Source of the DNA: Spirochaetota bacterium
GTDB taxonomy: Bacteria > Spirochaetota > Spirochaetia > Treponematales > Treponemataceae
Direction of reading: 5' to 3'
NCBI GenBank assembly: GCA_023438065.1
Contig: JAEXRH010000016.1
Location: forward strand, 1-64,000
DNA: 64,000 nt
Within the stretch, counting starts at the first letter, position 1; each line of letters opens with the position of its first letter. The notes below the pieces were generated by a model. The model was given only the letters and a program-made list of their open reading frames with translations, was not told the DNA's origin and did not search any database. This document shows, piece after piece, positions 43,540 to 51,114 of this stretch. The translations under genes and the position numbers were made by a program.

Positions 43540-45297
43540 TCAGAGACTGACCGACCGCGACGAGACCTTATCCGCGATATACGCGGCGAAGGCCTCGAGG
43601 GTCATCGTCTCCTGCTTTCCGTCGCGGAAGCGCACGGCGACCGACTTCTCGTCCATTTCCTTCTGCCCGACCACGAGCTGGTACGGGACCTTGAACCCCT
43701 GATGCTTGCGGATCTTGGCGTTCATGCGGTCGTTCTCGACGTCAGCCTTCGCGCGGATGCCGCGGGCGGCGAGGAACGCGGCGACCTCTTGCGCGTATCC
43801 GTCGAAGCCCGGAGCGACCGGCACGACGACGACCTGCCGGGGACTGAGCCAGGCCGGAAGGGCTCCCGCGTAATTCTCGATGAGGATGCCAAGGAAGCGC
43901 TCGAGCGAGCCCAGGGCCGCGCGGTGGAGCATGACCGGGTGGTGCTTCGCGTTGTCCTCGCCGATGTATTCGGCGTTGAGCCGTTCCGCGGAAGGCATAT
44001 TCGGGTCTACCTGAATGGTTCCGCACTGCCACTGGCGGCCGAGCGCGTCGATGAGGGTGAACTCGAGCTTCGGCCCGTAAAACGCGCCCTCCCCGGGGGA
44101 GACGACGTACGGGAGATTAGCGACCTTGCATGCGTCCGCGAGCGCGGCCTCTACGCGATCCCAGGACTCCTCGCTGCCGACGCGCTTCTCGGGACGCGTC
44201 GAGAACTTCACGAGGATGGTGTCGGGATCGAAACCGAAGTCGGCGTACATCCCTTTCAGGAGCCGGCAGAATTTCGCGACCTCCTCGGGGATCTGCTCCT
44301 CGGTGCAGAAGATGTGCGCGTCGTCCTGCACGAAGCCGCGCACGCGCATGATGCCGTGGAGCGAGCCCGACGGCTCGTTACGGGTGCACGAGCCGAACTC
44401 CGCGATGCGCAAGGGAAGGTCGCGGTAGCTCTTGGTGCCCTGCTTGAAGATCTCGATATGGCCGGGACAGTTCATCGGCTTCAGCGCGAAGAGGCGCTTC
44501 TCGCTCTCGGTGATGAACATGTTCTCTCGGTACTTCGCCCAGTGCCCGGATTTCTCCCAGAGACCTTGCGGCATGACGAACGGGGTTTTCACCTCGACGT
44601 AGCCGTCCTCCTTGATCTTCGCGCGGACGTACTCCTCGATGAGGCGGTACACGGTCCAGCCGTCCGGGTGCCAGAAAATCTGGCCGGGGTTCTCGTCGTC
44701 CATGTGGAAGAAGTCGAGCTCCTTACCGATGCGGCGATGGTCGCGCTTCTCGGCCTCGGCGAGCATGTCGAGATACGCCTTGAGGTCGTTCGGCTTTTCC
44801 CAGGCGGTTCCGTAGATGCGGGTGAGCATCGGCCGTTTCTCGTCGCCGCGCCAGTAGGCTCCCGCGGTCTTCATGAGCTTGAAGGACTGGGCGTTGATTT
44901 CCTTGGTGTTCGCGACGTGGGGGCCGCGGCAGAGGTCGACGAAGTCGCCGGTCTCGTAGATCGAGATCGTCGCGTCCTCGGGGAGATCGTTGATGAGTTC
45001 GGTCTTGAAGGGCTCCGCGGCGAAAAGCTTGAGGGCCTCCGCGCGGCTCACCTCCTTCCGGACGAAGTCGAGGTTCTGGTTGACGATCTTCCGCATCTCC
45101 TTCTCGATCTCGGGGAGATCGTCCGGGGAGATGGGCCGGGGCAACTGAAAGTCGTAGTAAAAGCCGGTATCGATCGCGGGACCGATGGCGACCTTGGTGC
45201 CCGGAAAGAGCTTGATGACCGCGGCGGCCATGACGTGCGCGGTCGAGTGGCGCACGAGATCGAGTTTATCGGATTTCGGGGGAACGGATTGGTTCAT
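43540..45297 (-). CDS. thrS: Threonyl-tRNA synthetase lacking the TGS domain
   Basis: Enzyme of 585 residues that charges tRNA-Thr. The editing domain comes almost at the N terminus (HSTAH at about residue 18; CRGPH), because the usual TGS domain of about 60 residues is missing. The catalytic core has the zinc-binding MNCPGH, motif 2 in MRVRGFVQDDAH and motif 3 in HRAALGSLERF, then the anticodon-binding domain. Start is ATG 45297, with AGGAG six bases upstream. Expression is controlled by a T-box leader with Thr specifier. Confidence 0.96.
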   Translation of the reverse strand: MNQSVPPKSDKLDLVRHSTAHVMAAAVIKLFPGTKVAIGPAIDTGFYYDFQLPRPISPDDLPEIEKEMRKIVNQNLDFVRKEVSRAEALKLFAAEPFKTELINDLPEDATISIYETGDFVDLCRGPHVANTKEINAQSFKLMKTAGAYWRGDEKRPMLTRIYGTAWEKPNDLKAYLDMLAEAEKRDHRRIGKELDFFHMDDENPGQIFWHPDGWTVYRLIEEYVRAKIKEDGYVEVKTPFVMPQGLWEKSGHWAKYRENMFITESEKRLFALKPMNCPGHIEIFKQGTKSYRDLPLRIAEFGSCTRNEPSGSLHGIMRVRGFVQDDAHIFCTEEQIPEEVAKFCRLLKGMYADFGFDPDTILVKFSTRPEKRVGSEESWDRVEAALADACKVANLPYVVSPGEGAFYGPKLEFTLIDALGRQWQCGTIQVDPNMPSAERLNAEYIGEDNAKHHPVMLHRAALGSLERFLGILIENYAGALPAWLSPRQVVVVPVAPGFDGYAQEVAAFLAARGIRAKADVENDRMNAKIRKHQGFKVPYQLVVGQKEMDEKSVAVRFRDGKQETMTLEAFAAYIADKVSSRSVSL

Positions 45298-45303
45298 GTA
45301 GCG

Positions 45304-45308
45304 CTCCT
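45304..45308 (-). promoter_or_regulatory. thrS ribosome-binding site
   Basis: AGGAG, six bases before the ATG at 45297. It lies 12 bases downstream of the 45321-45345 hairpin, so pairing in the leader could influence access to it. Confidence 0.7.
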
Positions 45309-45320
45309 GTCACTGATATC

Positions 45321-45718
45321 CGGAAAGCCTCCTACGGACTTTCCGTCGGGATACCTTTACTAAAAGGTTTCCGCGCGGGGACGAAGAAGGCCGTGCATGA
45401 TCGCAGGATGCCTTTCTCCGCGGTTCCACCCCGCTTCGATTCCCCGTGACAGGGAGCGCGCTCATCGCCCGTAACGCGGGCCGCGGCCGGAAATACTCCC
45501 GGTTCGGACGGATCCTGAGCCCCTGGGGCCCCGAATCGTACGCCGGTTTCATCCCGGCGACTCTGGAGTGGTATTCGGTCCTTCCGCGGCCAGGGATCTC
45601 GCAACCGGGAGTTGGCCGAACGAAGGGGGGCTTATAAGCCGGCTTCCTTCGGAAAACTCAGGGATCCCCTCTCTCAAGGCGCGGTTCCGGGACGTACTCG
45701 TCTCCGTCATCGTCGTTA
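45321..45718 (-). promoter_or_regulatory. T-box riboswitch leader of thrS
   Basis: On the minus strand the leader shows T-box landmarks in order: a kink-turn-like ATGACGGAGACGAGTACG (45710-45693), the AGAGAGGGG stem I motif (45674-45666), a specifier region GAATACCA whose codon ACC (45572-45570) reads Thr, and the T-box sequence GGGTGGAACCGCGG (45431-45418). GCGGGG (45434-45429) can pair with CCCCGC (45380-45375) as a competing terminator-like stem, but the T tract that follows is poor (CCTTTTAG). A further hairpin (45345-45339 with 45327-45321) holds AGGAGG in its loop, so control of translation is possible. Confidence 0.88.
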
Positions 45719-45724
45719 GCGACA

Positions 45725-45753
45725 ACAATAGCGCCGACGGATGGTACTGTCAA
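45725..45753 (-). promoter_or_regulatory. thrS promoter
   Basis: TTGACA (45753-45748), exactly 17 bp, TATTGT (45730-45725). Transcription should start near 45718, just before the T-box kink-turn region. Confidence 0.75.
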
Positions 45754-45808
45754 GACAATCGCCGGGGGTGATTACCGGGGCGTAGTTTTTTTCTGACGTA
45801 TCGTGGTC

Positions 45809-45922
45809 TGTATACCTACCGGTAGGTATACACCCAAGACACCTGCTTGATCACTTTCCTACCTACCGGTAGGTATACACCTAAAAACCTGTTTAACCAC
45901 TTTCCTACCTACCGGTAGGTAT
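45809..45922 (+). promoter_or_regulatory. Three-operator array (TetR palindromes) before the 45980 gene
   Basis: Palindromes at 45812-45829 (the perfect symmetry extends to 45809-45832), 45859-45876 and 45905-45922. Centres are 47 and 46 bp apart, and the intervening sequences are similar (ACACC...ACTTTCCTACC), so the array looks like a tandem duplication. All copies point towards the 45980 gene. The array also lies about 55 bp upstream of the divergent thrS -35, so an effect on thrS cannot be excluded. Confidence 0.8.
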
Positions 45923-45979
45923 ACCGCACACCGATCGCCGCTTGTGATTTTTGGCGATTTCGCCGATACTGTGAATAAT

Positions 45980-47395
45980 ATGGAACAAACTCAGTCGTTC
46001 ACCGACCAATTATTCCAGGCCGTGATGGAGCGGCAACAAGCGTTCGACTCATTCCTCCTGCCAAAATTGCAGGAAGAATACCGGATCTCGCAAAGCGCCG
46101 CGAAGACGATCAGGACCGTTTTGGTGAAAAAAGGGATCATGCACGACGATCCCTACAAATACGACAGCAAAATCCAGGAAATCGAGATTCCCCCCGACGA
46201 CGGATTCACCGAAACGGAAAAGGCGTCGATCATCGCGCGCCGCCTCTCTCAATACGAGGCGATGCTCGATTACATGAGCAACTACTACCAGTTTACCTGC
46301 GACTTCCTCAATCCGACCCGTATCGGGAAACTCGTCGCGCTCAACCACGCGTTCACCTGGGAATCCTTTTCGAACACGTCCTCAAGGAATAACACGAAAG
46401 GGCTCGCCGACCTCATCCTGACGCTCAGGAACGGCGGCGACTCGCTTTCGGTCGGCATCGTGAACGACGCCCTCAGCCAACTGAGCAAATCGTCGATCGC
46501 GATCACGAAAGCCCTCAAGAACCTCGCCGAGTTCCACAAGGAGCGGTACAAACTGTCGATCCGCAAGCTCGTGCTACCGGGCGCGATCATCGACCCGAAA
46601 AGCCTCGAGACCGGGTTCTCCGCGGCGATGCGGGAAATCAAGCGTTCCTTCGCGGTATCCATGAAGGATCAGCCGTTTTACACCGAGCTCATCGAGGATG
46701 TGCTGAAGGAGGACTACTCGCCCGACCACGCCGTGCTTCAGCAGGAGCTCATCGCGCGCCTTTCGTCGGCCAAGACCGACGCGGGCAAGTCGCAGGTCGC
46801 GGAAAATTTCAAGCCGGTACTCATGGACGGTATCAGGGCGCTCGGCAGCATCTCGCCGCAGATCGACGAGATATGCGGAAAGCTTATCGATAACGAAAAC
46901 CTCATCCTGTCGCTCGAGCAGGGTTTTTTCCAGAAACTCGCTCGCCTGCTCCGCAAGGCCTTCAACCGGCCCGAAAGCGAGCAGGATATAGTCGTCACGA
47001 CGATCGATCCCATCACGCAGACGGGAAAGCGCGAAACCGTCAAGTTCCTCCCGTTTATCGAGGAACTGAAAAAACGGGCGCGAATATACACCGGATTCAC
47101 GGTCAGGACTTCGGCCTCGTACCAGAAAATCGATCTCATGGACGAAAAGCAGATTCTCGATCTTTTAACGCGGCACGTCGCCGAGGTCGGCAACATCCTG
47201 AAGGTTTGCGGCGGGCTTGACGATTACTTCAAGCAAGCGGCGGGGCCGGAAAACAGGGAACGCATCCGTGGCGTCAAGGTCGAGATCGCGACCATCCGCA
47301 ACAGCCTCGTGAAGGCGAACCAGTGCCGGGCGGAATACGCCGCGCAGGTAGAAGAACAGCAGCAGCTGAAGAAACTGGGGATTACCAATGTCTGA
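45980..47395 (+). CDS. Conserved-looking protein of unknown function under TetR operators
   Basis: Protein of 471 residues, no signal or membrane span, mostly helical with charged and heptad-like stretches. It opens with a helix-turn-helix-like segment (about residues 25-55, EEYRISQSAAKTIRTVLVKK) followed by DDGFTE. I do not recognise a family. ATG 45980 is preferred to an in-frame GTG at 45944; neither has a Shine-Dalgarno sequence. It overlaps the start of the peptide-binding protein gene by eight bases, so the two are cotranscribed. Three TetR palindromes precede it. Confidence 0.65.
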   Translation: MEQTQSFTDQLFQAVMERQQAFDSFLLPKLQEEYRISQSAAKTIRTVLVKKGIMHDDPYKYDSKIQEIEIPPDDGFTETEKASIIARRLSQYEAMLDYMSNYYQFTCDFLNPTRIGKLVALNHAFTWESFSNTSSRNNTKGLADLILTLRNGGDSLSVGIVNDALSQLSKSSIAITKALKNLAEFHKERYKLSIRKLVLPGAIIDPKSLETGFSAAMREIKRSFAVSMKDQPFYTELIEDVLKEDYSPDHAVLQQELIARLSSAKTDAGKSQVAENFKPVLMDGIRALGSISPQIDEICGKLIDNENLILSLEQGFFQKLARLLRKAFNRPESEQDIVVTTIDPITQTGKRETVKFLPFIEELKKRARIYTGFTVRTSASYQKIDLMDEKQILDLLTRHVAEVGNILKVCGGLDDYFKQAAGPENRERIRGVKVEIATIRNSLVKANQCRAEYAAQVEEQQQLKKLGITNV

Positions 47396-48983
47396 TTTTC
47401 GCATCACAGCCCTAACGGCTTTTCTTTCCTTCGCCATCCTCGCGCCCGGCGCGTTCGCGTCCGCTTCAAACGGAGAGTACCCGCAGGGCGAATTCACCGC
47501 GAACATTTCGGATCATCTCCCCGATTGGAGACCCTACAAGGCATATAACGCCGACGAGGCGCAAATCCTTACCGCCTGCTACGAAGGGCTATTCGTCTAT
47601 GACCCGTGGAACATGGATCCCGTGCCCGGCCTCGCCGAGTCGTGGACAGTCTCCGAAGACGGACTCGTATGGACCTTCAGGATCAGGGACAACGCGCTGT
47701 TCGAGACCGGGGAACCGATCACGGCCGCGACTATCCGCGATTCCTGGCTCAATCTTCTCTCGCCCGCGGTCGCCGCGCCCTACGCCTCGCTCCTCGATCC
47801 CATCAGGGGCGCGGCCGACTACCGTAACGGAAAGACGACCGATCCCGCCTCGGTGGGAATCGAGGCGAAGGACGACACGACGCTCGTCGTGACCCTCGTC
47901 ATGCCGACGGCGCACCTCCCGAAAATCCTCTGTCACCACGCGTTTTCGGCGATACACCCGACGAGACTGGCGTCGGCAACCGTCACGTCGGCTACCGTTC
48001 CCGTTTCGAGCGGTCCGTACCGCGTCGAGTCCGTCGGCGAGGACGGCATCCGCTTCGTGCGGAACGAGCGGTACTGGGATCGGGATAACGTCGCCGTCCC
48101 GTCAATCAGGATTCTCGTCTCGCCGGACGCCGGCCCGTTGACCGACCGGTTTAACCGCGGCGAGATCACCTGGCTCGGAGGCTCGGTCGTGATCGACCGG
48201 GTTCTCGACCCGCGCTCGATCCACATTACCCCGATGTTCTCCACCGAGTATTTCTTCTTCCGGAGCGTCAAGGGACCCTGGGCCGACAGTCGCGTGAGAA
48301 ACGCGCTTATCCTGGCGATCCCGTGGGCCGAGCTCCGGGGAGACTACCTTCTCCCGGCGAAGACCCTCGTCTATCCGATCGCCGGTTACCCGGAACTGAA
48401 GGGGCTCGAGACGCAGGATCTCGAGGGCGCGAAGAAACTCCTCGCCGAGGCCGGCTATGGTCCCGATCGTCCGCTCGACACCGTCATCGTCAGGATTCCC
48501 GAATCCGACGCCTTCGGAAAACTCGCGACGGTTCTCAAGAACGCCTGGGCCGCCATCGGCGTTACGACCGAGATCGTGACCCTGCCCGCGCAGCAGTATT
48601 ACGCGACCCTCAAGGCCGACGACTACAGCGTCGCGATCACCTCCTGGATCGGCGATTTCGCGGACCCGCTCGCGTTCCTCGAGATGTTCCGCCCGATGTC
48701 GAGCCTCAACGATTCGGGATGGAACGATCCCGAGTTCGAGGCGCTGATCGTCGAGGCGACCGCGCTCAAGGACGTCAAGGCCCGGTACGCGAAACTCGCC
48801 GAGGCCGAGAAGCGACTTCTCTCCCAGGGAGTGATCATGCCGGTCGCGCACAATCCCGCGCTCAACGTAATCGATCTCAACGGGATCACGGGATGGTTCA
48901 CGAATCCGCTTGACGTGCACCCCTTCAAATTCATCCGCTTCGTGCCGCCGAAACCCTTGCCGGGCGTCGCCCTGGCACGATGA
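47388..48983 (+). CDS. Oligopeptide-binding protein (OppA-type, SBP_bac_5)
   Basis: Periplasmic solute-binding protein of 531 residues. Signal peptide at residues 1-25 (LSFAILAPGAFASA), then the family-5 layout with N-terminal YEGLFVYDPWN and the later VRNALILAIPWAELRGDYL. It has no lipobox, so it is soluble in the periplasm. The start overlaps the preceding gene by eight bases. No permease or ATPase genes are next to it, so it must dock with a transporter encoded elsewhere. Binding peptides is the family rule; sugar- or nickel-binding relatives also exist. Confidence 0.88.
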   Translation: MSDFRITALTAFLSFAILAPGAFASASNGEYPQGEFTANISDHLPDWRPYKAYNADEAQILTACYEGLFVYDPWNMDPVPGLAESWTVSEDGLVWTFRIRDNALFETGEPITAATIRDSWLNLLSPAVAAPYASLLDPIRGAADYRNGKTTDPASVGIEAKDDTTLVVTLVMPTAHLPKILCHHAFSAIHPTRLASATVTSATVPVSSGPYRVESVGEDGIRFVRNERYWDRDNVAVPSIRILVSPDAGPLTDRFNRGEITWLGGSVVIDRVLDPRSIHITPMFSTEYFFFRSVKGPWADSRVRNALILAIPWAELRGDYLLPAKTLVYPIAGYPELKGLETQDLEGAKKLLAEAGYGPDRPLDTVIVRIPESDAFGKLATVLKNAWAAIGVTTEIVTLPAQQYYATLKADDYSVAITSWIGDFADPLAFLEMFRPMSSLNDSGWNDPEFEALIVEATALKDVKARYAKLAEAEKRLLSQGVIMPVAHNPALNVIDLNGITGWFTNPLDVHPFKFIRFVPPKPLPGVALAR

Positions 48984-49039
48984 CGCCCAAAAGCCCGTGC
49001 GTACGCCCCCCGGGAAGGGCGTATGCGGGTCATGAGGCT

Positions 49040-49068
49040 TTGACCATGCCCCCTTTTTGTGCTATAGT
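49040..49068 (+). promoter_or_regulatory. CarD promoter
   Basis: TTGACC (49040-49045), 17 bp, TATAGT (49063-49068). Predicted start of transcription about 49075, two or three bases before the ATG at 49078. Confidence 0.75.
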
Positions 49069-49077
49069 GTTTCGGAT

Positions 49078-49695
49078 ATGAGCAAATCAACCGCATTCAA
49101 GGTTAACCAGAAGGTCGTATACCCGAGCCAGGGTGTCGGAAAGATAAACGCCATCAAGGAAAAAACCTTCAAGAACGAGATGATTCCCTATTACGTCATC
49201 TATCTTGAGGTCTCCGACATGACCGTCATGGTCCCGGTCTCGAAAGCCGAGGAACTCGGCATCCGGGCGATCGTCTCCAAGGACGAAGCGGAAAAGGCGC
49301 TCAAGCTCATTTCCGAGGATTTCGAGCCCATCCCCTCGGACTGGAAGCTTCGCTATCAGATCAACCTTGATCTCCTCAAAAAGGGAAGCGTCATCGACAT
49401 CGCGACCATCGTCCGTTCCCTCTACCACCGGAGCAAGATAAAGGAACTGCCGATCCTCGAGCGCAAGCTCTACGACTCCGCCCGGAAGCTTCTCGAGGAC
49501 GAAATTACCTTCGCGCTCAACATTCCGCGCGAGGAGGTTGAGGCGCTCATCCATTCCCATCTCGAGCCCCTCGGCGAGGCGATCCCGCATCCCGCGAAGG
49601 AACATGCGGCGGTCGAGGACGACGACGAGGACTTCGGCGACAGCGAGATCGCCGAGGAAGAAGAAGCCGACGACTCGGACGATTCGGACGATTAA
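49078..49695 (+). CDS. carD: CarD/CdnL-family RNA-polymerase-binding regulator
   Basis: Protein of 205 residues. The N-terminal RNAP-interacting domain is clear (residues 1-60, VVYPSQGVGKINAI and the following YYVIYLEVSDMTVMVPVSKA), followed by the helical C-terminal domain. The last 26 residues are almost all Asp/Glu/Ser, an acidic tail that is longer than in typical CarD proteins. CarD stabilises open promoter complexes. No Shine-Dalgarno sequence; the promoter suggests a leaderless mRNA. It heads a unit with ispD and ispF, an order known from Treponema. Confidence 0.93.
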   Translation: MSKSTAFKVNQKVVYPSQGVGKINAIKEKTFKNEMIPYYVIYLEVSDMTVMVPVSKAEELGIRAIVSKDEAEKALKLISEDFEPIPSDWKLRYQINLDLLKKGSVIDIATIVRSLYHRSKIKELPILERKLYDSARKLLEDEITFALNIPREEVEALIHSHLEPLGEAIPHPAKEHAAVEDDDEDFGDSEIAEEEEADDSDDSDD

Positions 49696-49701
49696 CCTGC
49701 A

Positions 49702-50418
49702 GTGAACGCGCTTGTCCTGACGGCCGCAGGCAGTTCCGCGCGGATGGGCGGCCCCGTCAAAAAGGAATACCTGACGCTTTCGAACGACCCCGATGGCCGG
49801 GTGAGCGTTCTTTCCCAATCCCTTTATGCGTTTCTTTCCCTGAACGAATTCCCCCTTGTCGTGATAACCGTCCCTTCGGCGGGCGAAGGTGACGCGCGCG
49901 CGTGCCTCGCCGAGGACGCGCGAATCGCCCGACTTCTCGACTCGGGCACCGCGAAACTTCTTTTCGCGGAGGGCGGCCCGACGCGGCAAGCCTCGGTCCT
50001 GCTCGGGCTCGAGGCGGCGGTCAACGCCCTTCCGGAAAGGCGCGCGCGGGATGGGGACATCGTGCTTATCCACGACGCCGCGAGACCCTACGTTTCGGCG
50101 AGTGTCATCGAGGGCGTGCTCGCGAAGGCGAAGGAACGAGGCGCGGCCGTTCCCACGATCCCGCCGGTCGACACCGAAAAGGAAATCGACGGGCTGGGAA
50201 GGATCACCCGCCATCTCGACCGAAGCGCGATCGTGGCGGTGCAAACCCCGCAGGGCTTCGCGCTCGGGCCCCTTGTCGATGCGCACCGCAAGGCAGCCCT
50301 GGACGGGCGCGCGTACACCGACGACACCGAGATCTGGGGTCGCTACGCGGGCGAGGTGTGGACCTGTCCGGGAGACCGCGAAAACCGCAAGATTACCTAT
50401 CCGGGAGACATTCGATGA
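49702..50418 (+). CDS. ispD: 2-C-methyl-D-erythritol 4-phosphate cytidylyltransferase
   Basis: MEP-pathway enzyme of 238 residues that adds CMP to methylerythritol phosphate. The cytidylyltransferase core is visible: AAGSSARMGGPVKKEYL at the N terminus (CTP-binding, with the conserved Arg and Lys), HDAARPYVS, and the TPQGF segment. GTG start at 49702, six bases after the CarD stop; translation is probably coupled. Its stop overlaps the ispF ATG (ATGA). Confidence 0.93.
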   Translation: MNALVLTAAGSSARMGGPVKKEYLTLSNDPDGRVSVLSQSLYAFLSLNEFPLVVITVPSAGEGDARACLAEDARIARLLDSGTAKLLFAEGGPTRQASVLLGLEAAVNALPERRARDGDIVLIHDAARPYVSASVIEGVLAKAKERGAAVPTIPPVDTEKEIDGLGRITRHLDRSAIVAVQTPQGFALGPLVDAHRKAALDGRAYTDDTEIWGRYAGEVWTCPGDRENRKITYPGDIR

Positions 50419-50897
50419 TACGGGTCGGGCTCGGCTACGATCTTCATCGCCTCGTTCCCGGTCGCCCGCTCATGCTCGGCGGGATCGAGATTCCGTTCGA
50501 TCGGGGCGAGGACGGGCACTCGGACGGCGACGTCCTTTTGCACGCGATCACGGACGCCCTTCTCGGCGCTTCCGGCCTCGGGGATATCGGCGAGCTCTTC
50601 CCCCCGTCGGATCCGACATGGAAGGGAGCTGACTCGAAAACCCTTCTCGCGGACGCGTGGTCCCGGGTTCGCGCGGAAGGCTGGAGCCTCGAAAATCTCG
50701 ATTGCGTCATCGCGCTTCAGGCGCCGAAATTCCTGCCCTGGAGGGGTGCGGTTCGCGATTCGATCGCGCTCGTGCTCGGCGTCGAGCCCGCGCGCGTCTT
50801 CGTCAAGGCGAAAACCGGCGAGGGTCTCGCCCCGATCGGGACGAGCGAAGCCGTCGAGGTCTGGGCGACCTGCCTTCTCGCTAAAGAAGACCGTTAA
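50415..50897 (+). CDS. ispF: 2-C-methyl-D-erythritol 2,4-cyclodiphosphate synthase
   Basis: MEP-pathway enzyme of 160 residues. The metal-binding Asp/His motif GYDLHRL (residues 7-13), the SDGDVLLHA segment and the late ATTGEGL-type loop (KTGEGL) are all present. Length is normal. It overlaps ispD by four bases, so IspD and IspF are made together, and both follow CarD. In some spirochaetes the two are fused; here they are separate chains. Confidence 0.95.
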   Translation: MIRVGLGYDLHRLVPGRPLMLGGIEIPFDRGEDGHSDGDVLLHAITDALLGASGLGDIGELFPPSDPTWKGADSKTLLADAWSRVRAEGWSLENLDCVIALQAPKFLPWRGAVRDSIALVLGVEPARVFVKAKTGEGLAPIGTSEAVEVWATCLLAKEDR

Positions 50898-50964
50898 CCG
50901 CACATCATTTCACGTGACATGATTGTCCGCCACTCTCGCGGCATGCATTGAATCATCGTACAGG

Positions 50965-51114
50965 CGCGCGTTGCCACATTTCTGAGGCAACGGAACTGCC
51001 GTTATTTTTAGGGTACGAGTTGCCGCTACTTTTGCGGCAACTGAACTGCCGTTATTTTTGGGGCACGAGTTGCCGCTACTTTTGCGGCAACGGAACTGCC
51101 GTTATTTTTGGGGC
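50965..51114. repeat. Three tandem copies of a 50-bp hairpin repeat
   Basis: Copies at about 50965-51014, 51015-51064 and 51065-51114. Each contains two stem-loops: GTTGCCGC/GCGGCAAC, and AACTGCC pairing with GGCAGTT (best in the last copy, loop with a T5 run). The first copy is the most diverged. The last copy runs into the 3' end of the coiled-coil gene and supplies its stop codon. It has no spacers, so it is not CRISPR; function unknown, perhaps 3'-end protection or termination for the convergent genes. Confidence 0.75.

Noticed and set aside
50965..51114. CRISPR array
   Set aside because: The repeats are contiguous, have internal hairpins and no variable spacers; no cas genes nearby.
50965..51114. 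Integron attC array
   Set aside because: The arms do not match the RYYYAAC/GTTRRRY core sites and no cassette genes or integrase are present.
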